A DNA stretch of 64,000 bases from the NCBI RefSeq assembly GCF_018320785.1, contig NC_054869.1, positions 18,114,698 to 18,178,697 of the forward strand. The letters run 5' to 3'. Of this stretch, positions 37,801-49,800 are shown in pieces. Within the stretch, counting starts at the first letter, position 1, and every line of letters starts with the position of its first letter. This DNA comes from Cheilinus undulatus. Taxonomy: Eukaryota > Chordata > Actinopteri > Labriformes > Labridae. The notes below the pieces were generated by a model. It worked only from the letters and a program-made list of their open reading frames with translations, had not been told where the DNA came from and made no database searches. The position numbers and the translations under genes were made by a program.

Positions 37801-40800
37801 GACACAACAAGCTTTGCACACTTGGATTGGGGGATTTTCTGCCATTCCTCTTTGCAAATCCTCTCAAGCTCAGTCAAGTTGGATGGGGTTGGATGTCAGT
37901 GGAAAGTCATTTTCAGGTCTCTCCAGAGATGTTCAACATGGTTCAAGTCAGAGCTCTGGCTGGGCCCCTCTTAACCTGACACGCCTGACACACCACGCAT
38001 GGATTTGTTTCACACATCCATCTGGGATGGCTTCAATAGGAAACGTTTGAGAAAAAGCTGAGTTTGGAAAAACTTGTAGCGTGATTGGATGAACGTTCTG
38101 TCTGTCACATCTCTAAGAGCAACAAAACACGTGACGTAGCTGCTATCGAGTATAGACATGTAAGTACTGGACTTTTGTCATTTTCGAAAAGAAAACAACT
38201 CACTGCTGTTCTTTGTTCTTCTTTTAACGAAGAAATGTTGTCAAGTTCCGATAAAACTGGTGCTTTAGCAGCATCCACACTAATCTCTTCCTCCATAACT
38301 GCACCAGCTCTTGCTGCTGCTTGTTTACGTCACGACTCTGCTGTGCCTGAAAGTACTGCCCCTCGTCGCTGATTGGTCCTGTCACTTTCTAACCAGGCCA
38401 AAACGGTTCAGGCGGGAGCTTTGCAAGATGGATTCGCCAGTGAGAAACAAGGAAACGGGCGTATCCATCTGCTTTGCAAGGTAAGGCCCCTCTAGGATAT
38501 TCACAGAATTGTGCTTAGGGTCATCGTCATGTTAGAAGATCAATCTTCTTCGAAAGAACAGGAACAGGTTTTCATTGAGGATATCTCTGTACTTTGCTCC
38601 ATTCAGCTTTCCCTCAACCTTGACCAGTCTCCCAGTCCCTGCTGCTAAAAAACACCCCTACAGCATGATGCTGAAACCACCATGCTTCACTGTTGGGATG
38701 GTATTGGGCAGGTGATAAGTGGTGCCTGGTTTCCTCCTGGTGTAGCATTAAGAATTGAGGCCAAACGGTTCAATCTGGGTTTTACCAGATCGAAGAATAT
38801 TGTTTATCCCAGTCTGAGAGTCCTTCGTGTGCTTTTTACAAACTCCAAATTGGCTTTCATGTGTTTAGCACTGAGGCTTTTGTCTAGCTGCTCTGCCATA
38901 AAGCCCAGATTGGTAGTGGCTGGACTGATGATTGTCCTCCTTGAACTTTGTCCCATCTCCACACAGAATCTCTGGAGCTCAGTCAGAGTGACCATCAGGT
39001 TCTTGGTCACCTCTCTTGCCAGGGACCTTCTCCCCAGATTGCTCAGTTTTGCCAGGCAACCAGCTCTTGGAAGAGTCCTGGTTGTGCCAAACTTCTTCCA
39101 TTTGAGAATTATGGAGGCCATTGTGCTCTTGGGAACCTTCAGTGTAGCAGAAAATGTTTATAGCCTTCCCTAAATCTGTGCCTTGCAACAAAGGGTGAAC
39201 AATAAGGAAAATTCCAAGAGTTCATCAATGTCAGGTGCCCCAAAATTATGAAACAATAGTATTGTTTTCCATTTTAAAAGATCAACTCATTGCTGTAAGG
39301 GATTACTTTCCTCACAGTGTGCTGGTGAAAAATTCTTGTTTCTTTGTATGTTCTTGTTTTTATCGCAAAGCATAAGTTACATACAGGAAACGTCTGTTGC
39401 TTTTTTGTATAATGGAGTTGTGCAGGATCAGACTTAACTGTGAACACGAGTTCAAACATTTTGTTTTTACATTAAGAATAAATAAACATTTTCCTACAGA
39501 TATCATGATAAAGCTTTAAGTGTCTGAATGTTTTATAGCTGTAAATTACCTTAAAACATAGGTTTCATAATTGTAATTCAATATTTAACCATTCATAACA
39601 GTCAGGTGAATTGGATTAACGGGATGTGCTCACTCTTTAATCAGTAAGCTTACCTGTCATCTAGTTGTTTAACCTGTGCCTGCAGATCAGACGTGGTGCA
39701 CTTCTGACCCTGATAACGCTCTGACGCTGAGGCCTCCAGCCTCCCCAGGTCATGATAAATCTAGGAAGAAAAAAAGGAAATCCCACACAAACGTGCTTTA
39801 CAATGGAGGATCTTCTCCTAATGCCTCCCTCTGCTGATCTTTAACCTTTGTGGTGTCTGCTGACTCAGGCAGATTGAGCCTCTACGCCAACCCTCCGGTC
39901 AGTCAGGACTTGGAACACCCACAGTGTGACCCACTTTCTCCGCCTTTTCAATTATCTTTATGGTACGTGCTAGACCAGTGCTCCGCGTCTAATGTGCTGC
40001 CATCACCATGATTTACTTCACCAGGAGAACAGAGCTCAGGCTGAATCAGGGAGAGTGTTTGTTGACAGCAGTTTGGGTGAGCTTAAGATGGAGTAAAGTG
40101 ATGGAGAGCATTACGTGACGTGTCTCCTAATCCAGGGTTTTACTATTTTTTATGTTTCTGTGTATAAAGAGAATTTGATCACTGTTGATGGACTGGGGAA
40201 ACCCTTGCTTTCTGTTTTTGGAATTAATTTTACATCTCACTTCCTCCTTTCTGTGGTTGTTATTGCACCTCTGAGTTTATTCAGTAAGGTCCGCTGCACT
40301 CAGCAGAAGTAGGCTCTGAATTACATGCCATCTTTGTAAGCATAAATAGTAAAATACACCCCCATTTGTATTGTGACATTATTCTTTCCATCATACCAAT
40401 AGCATTAAAATAGATGTAAGCTCTCTTTTATACCTAATAATTCCAAAAAGGAGGCAATTACTCCTTAATGTGGGGCTGCAACATTTATATAAATCCTTGG
40501 CTCTACTCTGTATATTAACAGGGGAGGGATACAGATTAGAATAGTGTTGCTTTTCAGTGTAATGCAGCATAATTGAATATATTTCAGAACAAGATTAAAG
40601 AGTCTACAGCCATAATAGCAGGGCTTTAAATCAGTAACTAGGCATTTAAGTGATAACTGAGCTCACCTTTAACAGGTAAAAATATTCAATGTTTATTATC
40701 TTGATTTTGTCTCCAGTAAACATTTGCTAAAAAGCACAAAAACTAGCTGCTGTTGATGGGAATTTGTTGTCTGATAGTTCATCTTAAATGTAAATGTGCA

Positions 40801-43800
40801 GCATTCAAAATGTCAATCTAGCAGATATCAAATATTTCAGCATTGAGTCAAACCCCCTCTGGGTTTGTTGTTCTCAGCTCTTCGTTCACACCATTGAGAC
40901 TCATGCTTTACATCTGAAATGCATACAGATGCAGATGGATTGTTTTGTACTCAGCAATCATATTGTACATATTTACCTCCACCAAGGAGGTTATGTGATC
41001 GGGTGGGTTCGTTTGTTTGTTTGTGTGTTCGTTTGTTCATTAGCGATATAACTCAAAAAGTTGTAGACAGATTTTGATGAAATTTTCAGGAAATGGCAGA
41101 AATGGCATAAGAAAGAACTGATTAGATTTGGGAGCGATCCGAATCACCGTCTGGATCCAGGAATTTTTTAAAGGCTTCTGTACTATTGGGAGATAGGGCT
41201 TAGGGTGGAGGTCTGCGCCGTTTCTACTTTACACCAGAAGATGGCGGACATGAGTAACTTCAATCCAAACAGCATTTTTTTGGTGTGTTTCAATTCAAAG
41301 TTTTGGAGTTTATAGAGTTTGAAAGACGCACACCCGGTCGAGGACACGAGTCGGAGCATAACAGAGAGAAAGACAGCGAATTGTATCGAGAATACTCACA
41401 ATGCTGGGAGGAATAGAGGAACATTCACTCTCTGCCATGACTTCCAGTCGTCCAGTGAGACCATGGGTGAGACTGTCAGTGCATCTGTTGGCAATGCTTC
41501 CACCATGACAGTACACCCACAGGGAAGCCAATGCTTTGCCTCACTGTGTTTCCACCCCACCAGGGAGGGAGTAATCAGCGAATGCTGTGGTGGCGGGCAC
41601 ATGGGCACGGATCCACAAATCTTTTAAAGGATTCTTCACTATTGGGAGTTAGGGCTAATGGCAGAGGTCTGCGCTCTCCGAGTGCTTTTCTAGTTCTGTA
41701 CTTTCTTTCAGAGTATACAGACACAAACCCAATTTTGCAATGCCATTGATAAAACTGAAAACTCATGAAAAACATTGAAAATGACGGCAGTAGCACATCT
41801 CAAAACAGAGGGGGGGGGGGCAACAAAAGGCTGGAAAAGTAAGTAGTACAAATGAAAAACAGCTGGAGGAGCATTTTGCAACAGGCCAGTAACATAACTG
41901 GGTATATAAGGAGCATTTTAGAGAGGCAGGGTCTCTAGTAAGTAAAGATTGGAGGAGGTTCGCTGATTTGCAAAAAAAAAAACTGCATCTAAAAATTGAA
42001 TACCCCACCATCTACAGAGCAAAATATCATGAAAAGATTCAGAGAATCTGTAGAAATCTCTGTGTGCACGGCACAAGGCTGAAGGCCAATATTGGATGCA
42101 GGTGATCTTCAGGCCCTCAGGTAGCACTTCATTAAAAATAGGTGTGGTTCTGTACTGGAAATCAATGAATGGGCCCAGGACCACTTCCAGGAATCACTGT
42201 CAGCACAGTTCACAATGCCATTTCCCAAATGCAAATTAAAGCTGGGTCATGCAAAGAAGCCATGATCCTGAAACACCGCCATCTTCTCTGGGCCAAAGCT
42301 CATTTAAAATGGACTGATGCAAAAACTGAGCATATAGCAATAGTTCAGGCAGGCCACAGAGTCAACTGCTGCCATAACTGATATCAGCATTGTTGAATAT
42401 AGTGATATCAGCTTGAATCCTACATCGGACAAGGATGGGTTAAAAAAGTTAGAAAACATTTTTGAGCCACTGAATAACTACTAAAGGTTCATTTATGCCT
42501 AATTTATGCTCAAAAAGATCCATGCCTCACCACTGCATTTGGGAAGATAAAGGGTCATACCCTGTCAGAGATGCTGTGTGTGGACTGAGGCACAATACAC
42601 CTTACTCAGACATGTCTCTCAAGAGATATTTCAGGAGATTAGCAAAAGTGGTAAGTAATAATCCTCTGGAAACCATGCATCTCTGCTCCAAATTTGAGGC
42701 CATACATTCAGTAATCTATGAGATGGTTTTATGGCAGGCCATCTAAAAACTGGGGATCTCTTACAGGCAGGCCTGCCAACAGAAATGTTTTCCTTAGGGT
42801 GATTTATTAATATGAAACACCGGCCTTGGAGCTAGCCCCCCAGCCAACTTTGCATCCTTTAGGGGCTGGAAAACAGGTCAGTGTTGGGTTCAAATGTTTC
42901 CTAGAAGTTGCTTCAGTTCGCTTCTGCTACTGGTCAAACTGAAATATGGTTATCACAGCTTTTGCTGATTTCCATGGGTCACCATGCAGCTGAGACACAG
43001 AGAGCTCCCCCCTTTAAACCCCCTTATGGTGGGCCTTGCTTACAGGATTACCTTCCTTTCATGAGAGTTTTGGCTGACCGATTATAATTTCATAACAATT
43101 AATGGAAAAATTTAGTGGCTGAGTAATGATGTGTATCATTATCAATGTGCATTTTCCTTATTTGTAATGTTTCTTTTTCAAAGTTCAAGCAAATTTTAAT
43201 GTACCTCGTCTCACCTTGACTTTCAGCTCTTTGAGACATCCGTCCACAGCCGACCTGAGCTCTGTCACTTCCTGCTGCAGTCTAATCAGCTGCTGCTCCC
43301 CCGAGATCACGCCAGCGCTCAGCTTGGCAATGCTGGCATCACACCTGAGATAATAGGTGAGGAAGCAGAGGGGGAACCAGTGAATTAGAGGAGTGGGATG
43401 ATAGGGTGTCAAAAATGGGTGTGAAGATGAAAGATGAGAAAAACGCTGGAGAAAAGAGTAAGAAAGTGCTTCACTGAAAATAATGCACAGTTTGGATGAC
43501 ACTCTGACAGGCAGATGGGAAGAAATAAGGAAGCTGACCTCTGATGCTTTCCAGGAATTCAGAGTTTAGACTTTGAACATTTTACATTTTCTGGGACTGT
43601 TTGTCTTGACCAGGATAAGAATCACACAACACAAATTTGAAGTTTCATCCCAGTGAACAACAAGATTGGGTCACCAGATTTTGGGCCATATCCTTAATAC
43701 TTATAATACTAACACCTGCACCTGGAGTTCTTAAAAATTATCAAGCCCAGTTAAGACCAAAGATTTGCAATGAAACAAGACCACTTTGGAATATCGTAAG

Positions 43801-46800
43801 GAACAGCTACAGCTTTGTGAACTGAGCCATCGCAGCTCGAATCAGGACAGCTGATGGTGCTGCCTGAGATTCAGTTTGTCAAGCTGGTTTTTAACATTGC
43901 AAGCAGATAAATGGGAAATGGAAATCTCATTTTGGAAGGCTAAATACCAACAGGTATTTATTCAAAGAAGAATATTTTGTTGGATAAAATCCCACTGTGA
44001 GTTTTGGAAATGATTACATCTATCTTTTTAAATAAACTTTTCATATGGAAACTTCAGTCTGGTAAACTCTCCTGCCCCCTCCATCAGCCGTGCATGTTAA
44101 CAGCATAATACTGTTGACTTTTTCCTGTGGGGAATACTGTTTTCAGCAGATATCTTAGTTATAACAAAACAAAGCTAGCAAAGAGCAGTGCATTCAGAAA
44201 GTATTCAGACCCCTTCACTTTCTTCTTTTTCCTTATGTTGCTGCCTGATGCTACAGTTACAAAAAAACCCATTTATCTCCACACTCAGTACCCCATCATG
44301 GCAACAGAATGTTAGACAATTTTGCAAATGTATCAAATAAATAACTGAAATGTCACATATGCATTCAAATTCTTTGCTAAAACACTTGAAATTTAGGTCA
44401 GGTTCCTCTTATTTCTCTTCATCTTTGCTGAGATGTTTCTACACCTTGAATTGAGTCCCGAGAGAGAGAAGGGAAGCATAGACCATATTTCTAAATCATT
44501 ACGAAAACAGCAGATTATTTTACAATAATTATCATCATATAAATTTGATAAAGATGAGGGGATAAATATACCAAGGTATTTTATGCCTTTACTAGGCCAC
44601 CTAAGGCCACTTTAATTTTTCACACTTTGGGAAAGTTTATTTATATCCAGTGCCTGTTTTATCCACATTCACTTTGTATCCTGAATAATTCCCCAAATTA
44701 GAAATAAGCTTCTTTACATATGGTATTGTTAATGTAGGTTCTGTCAAATACAATAACACATCATCATGCATGTGATGTACATGTCACAGAATGTGCAGTA
44801 TTGCTCTTCTTGTTGAGACAGATTTAATGAGCAGTAACTTGAAATATAAATCACTTTAAATTGGGTGACCGCTATAGAAATGATATATCACCTCCTCCAG
44901 TTGCAGTGATGTGAATAAAAAAGAGTGCCAGTCACAAGTAGTAGCACATTTCAATTCGTCTCATTATGATATTGGTCTGAATTAGGCTCTAGGATTATGA
45001 CATTTTTCAAGAATTATTCTTAAAAGTTAAGACTAGGTCCTTGTAAAGATGAAATTTATTCCCAAGGCATCTTAGCCCTTGACAGAGATTTTAAAGTAAG
45101 AAATTGTTGGAGTAGTGAGGAGGATTTTTACAAGACTTAAGAGTTTCTCAAGCAGAGTAGATAATAGAGAAAGGTTCTCTAAGAACTTAAAAAATAATAA
45201 TACTGTCTCACAGTTGGCTTAATGGACAAAAATTCTTTACGTAGACATTTAAGTCCATTTTGGACTCTTCAGTGCAAGGTAAGGGATGTATGGTGAATCA
45301 CTCTACAGGTGCATGTGATCACTCATTAAAGGCTCTTCACGTGATGATAATTGTACTAGCATGTGAAGAGGAGAATTTGTGGAGCATGTGCTTTGAAACA
45401 TTTTGCAGGCTTTGTACTTTTAAATACGAGAACATATTTAACCTTATAAATTAGTGTAAATGACAGCACAATTCCTGACTAGATCGTCTGACTAAGCGGA
45501 ATGATTTCACAGTCCTTCTATGCCCATTACCGGTAAGAGCGCACTTTTTAAATGTCATCTTTTCTCTTTTTTGGATCAGGCAGTTGTAGCTTCTGAAAGA
45601 ATGCGTCACACCATGCAACAAAGTCAACCATGCCTCCTCACCAAGAGTCAAATTGCTGTCCTGTCCTTGCTCAGAGTTGCTCTGAGAATGTTCCTAAATA
45701 AATCCTAAGACAGGAGCACTCTGAAAGGATTGCCTTTTGGACTGCAGGGTCCTGGTGATAAACATGGTTGACAATGTGGACATTAGTTCAGTAACTAGAC
45801 TTGTTTACCGCTTGATATAATGAGCAGATTATGGAGTAATATTTAGTAATACTTGTGACATCCATTATCTTGAGATTATGCAACAAGCATGGTTTTTACT
45901 GACGGTTATCAGCATTCGCTTCCTTCCTGTTCTTAATTTAAGCTTTAATCTCTGAGTCTGTAAATTCTCCCTTTCCTTTCTCCATCAAGGTTACTGTGCG
46001 TATATTAATGTTTTCTATGTGATAAAATGCTTTGTAAGTTCAATAATAAATTCCAGCAGCTAATTACTGAGGTGCTCTGTGTGAAATTTGTGTTATTTCC
46101 ATGTAGTCCACCACAGCATGTGTTTAAAAGAGCTTCTTACCAACACAGCTCAAAACCTGCAGCCTTTTACTCCTTTGATTATTTATGACTCACACACAAG
46201 AGGTCATTAGACAGAGTAGGGTAAGTTCTCCTGCCTTTATTGGACTGTAAATCAGCTGTTTGTTTACCAATAAGCATGTCTACTAAATGTATCGACCAAT
46301 CATCGTGAGGATAGTTAAAGAAGATCAGCTCCAGAGTAAAAAGTCTAATTGAAGTCCTTTGAGGCAAAGAGAAACAGATGACAGCCTCCCTTCAGCAGTC
46401 CAATCTAATGTAATAAGACAGAGGTACACCGACACAAAATAATGAGCGAGGGGGATCCAGAATCTCGAGTGTGTTTAGACCTTGAAACTTCACACTGGTG
46501 AGGAGGAAATGATTATAACTGTGTGCATTGCTATGTAGTTGTGAGAGAGCTAAAGGTTTGTGCCAGGACGGATGGAGGGTTGTGAGACCAGATAAAGCTG
46601 CCAGGCAGGATGAAGGATACAATTTCAGGTCATCAGAGGGAGACATGAGCAAGTGAGAAGTCACTTAGTAACATTAATCATTAGTGTTGCATGTGCATCT
46701 AAATCAGTGGTTCTCAGCTGGTGGGCCAGAAAAACAAAAGTTCGTCACAGAGATGCTTTCAGTGGGTCACGAATGTGCGCCTGGGAAAATGGCAGCAAAA

Positions 46801-49800
46801 TGCCTACTAACTACATAAACCATAGGCTCATTGGTTCTTGACCTGAGAGGTGCTGCTGAAATCTAAAGGGGACCATGAGGCTCTGTCTGCTCGGATATTG
46901 TCAAAATTAGATTTGCATACATTTTTAAAATCCTAATTTTGGCGCAGATGGTCTAGTGCAGTGGTTCCCAACCATTTTTCCTCAGAGTCCCCCCTACTCG
47001 TGTCGAAGTCAAGCTGAGACCCCCAAGACGTGAACAAAAAAATTATAGTGTCATATTGCTGCCAAAAATCAACATCAATTTAACTGTTTCATGGATAAAA
47101 CCTAAGGAAGTGGCTCTTCACTGTTTTTTCTTACCAAAAGACCACTGTATAAACTGTTTATTAAGTGATTTATCAGGATTTTACTTAATATTTGCAAATC
47201 TGATTTTGACATCCTCAGAGCAGACAAAGCCTCAGGCACCCCTGAGATCTTTGCACTTCGGACTGGTATACTTTCTCAGCATGATTTAACAAGTTTTAGG
47301 TAAAAATGTTGGCTCAGTTGTGCACTATAAGAACATTTTTTAAAGCATTTTACTTTTTCATCAAGACAGCCTCTTTGTTTGGCACTATTTTACAATGCAA
47401 GCTTCGGGTACTGGATACCTGCTCTTCCTCCTAAGCGAATCTGATGAGCTTTTTGGATCTGCAGGCTTTGTCAGCTTAAACAACAACAAACTAAGCTAAA
47501 ACAAAACTAAGTGAGCGATATTTTGGACATGAGTGACCATGATATGCAGGAGGGATCCCAGGTAACCTGGTGGTGGTGTTGTGCAAACTGTGAGTCGATG
47601 CCCAGGAACACAGAAAGCTACTGCTGCCAGGAGAGGGACTTCAAACACCCTTCAGGACATTTCTGATCTGAGGAAAGTGACTCACAGATGCCTGCAGCCT
47701 GCATCACTACCCATGCAGAGTTCCCTGTTTTACTGAATGCTGGACCTTCTTCAACCTTCTGAGGATAAATTGGATAAACTGACCCAGACCAGAAGAGCTG
47801 AATGGAAATTTGTCATCCAAGAAGGTTTATGGATGCTGCTTTATTCTTTTAATGGCAGATAATTAGACAAGCTACAGTCAGTAGGATAATATTTTTACTT
47901 CATGAAATCATTGTGTCAGCTGTTAAAGTAGAAAAAAAAGAGCTGAAGTAACTAGTTTTAGCTTAGTTTGTTGTTTTGTCTGTTATAGCCTGCAGACCGA
48001 AACAGCTTATGAAATACACTGAGACAAAAGAGCATGTGGCCAGTAGCCAAAGTTTGCATTGCAAAACAGTGCCAAGATCAGAGGCAAAAAATAAAATGCT
48101 TGAAAATCTTTTGATATAGCATATAATTAAGCCAGCATTGTTTTTGGCTAAATTACGTGGTGGTTATGTTTAAAAGGACAACATACACTGAAATCACTGG
48201 AGGCTAATGCCACAACTATTGCTGAGTATCTTATACAACCAAACTTCAAAAGTACAGAAATACAGAAATAGAATGTGTTAATTTCTCAAAATCTGTAGAA
48301 AATATCCTAAATGCACATTATGCTAAAGCAAAGGATGATAATATGCATGTCCCCTTCTATAATGATCCACTTTCAATCATGTTTGAAAAGGTCCAAATTG
48401 TAACATTAATCATTCACATTAAACATTTTCATTAAATACATTTTAAGATTTGAATGTTTTCAGAAAATTTGGCCATGATTTTCATTATGGAGATGATGGT
48501 GGGTCCTGAGGCTAGATCGGTTGAGAGCCTATGGTCTAAATAATTGCACCGAGTTTTAATCTAACAGCACTTGGCAGCCATTGGCTGTATTGGCTTATAT
48601 TTGATCTATTTTGTACCTCTGTGTTTGCAGACATTATCTGACTGTGTACCTTGCTACTCTTCCTCTCAGGTTTCCAAAGCCGGCCATGTTCCTCTGGTCC
48701 AGTTCCTGAAAGGCCAGTGTAGTTCCAGAGGTGGTCAAGTCCCGCTCTTTGATCTGTTTCTCCAGGGCCTGATGGGAACAAAGATGGCATTTTTAAATGT
48801 TATTTGTAAAGGGACCGTGTATATAAATGTTGCCACATGACCCATTACTTTTCATCTGCAGTCTCTTGGCAGGCACAATAAAAAAATAACAGTTATAAAA
48901 CAGCTCTAAATGAACTAGAGCCAACCCACACATACCACACAGGAGCATAAAGCAGTAAATCACACACACACATTAAACCCAGCAACAAGAATATGTTAGT
49001 CAAGGTAGAGCTCCTGTGCAATGTTTTTGGTATGAAACAGACCAGAATTATTACTTTTTCTTATGAGCAAACAAGACTGATTATTTCTATTCAGTTATTT
49101 TCAAAGCCTGTCCCCGCTGCTGGGGGGAAGGTGACAGACGTACTGAGTTAGAGCAGAGCAGAGTTGTTTACAGTTTCCAGGGCAAAGATTCACAGTCAGT
49201 GATGAGTCTGAGTGTTAAACAAAGCAAGAAATAAAATACTTCTCAGGGAATTGATAAGGAAAGAGGCTAAATGAACTGCTTCGTCCATAGTCGGTGCCAA
49301 AATCAACTCAAATGTTCCACACAGAAGCTTCAGAAAAAGTGTTAAAAATCCAGAGTGACAGTTAATTATCTAAATCAGATTGTTCAGTTTGGTATTCAAG
49401 TTGTAGCTTTTGCTGTATGCTTTGGGTCATTTTCTTGCTGGAAAATAAATCTTGTCCCAAGCTGTAGTTCTCTTGCAGACTGAATAAGGTTGTTCTCCAG
49501 GATATTCCTATGTTTTGCTGCATTAATTTTAACCTTTATCTCTACAAGCCTTCTGGAGCTGGCTGCTGAGAAGCATCCCCACAGCATGATGCTGCCACCA
49601 GCATGCTTCACAGTGGGGAGTTTTTTTCAACAGTGGCTTTCTTTTTTCCATTCTGCCATAAAGCTTTGACTGGTGAAGAACCTGAGCAACAGTTTTGTAT
49701 GCAGAGTCTCTCCCACCTCAGCTGCTGAAGCTTGTATCTCCTTCAGAGTAGTCATAAGTGTCTTGGTGGCCTCTCTCACTTGCCTTCTTGCATGGTCACT

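Larger units (their letters stand above)
37235..39195 (-). mobile_element. Tc1-like DNA transposon, inactive, split by two insertions
   Basis: The left terminal sequence cagtgcattcagacagtgtt lies beside a TA. On the minus strand a transposase frame reads [17 protein letters not shown] and on through LTELQRF, the N-terminal DNA-binding part of fish Tc1 transposases (38804-39121). The remainder of the gene lies at 37740-37971 and 38490-38800. Two other elements have landed inside (37331-37686 and 37972-38484). The right terminal repeat is missing or unrecognised, so it is truncated near 39195. Confidence 0.85.

Noticed and set aside
38682-39173. 163-codon plus-strand frame
   Set aside because: Antisense shadow of a Tc1 transposase whose coding strand is minus.
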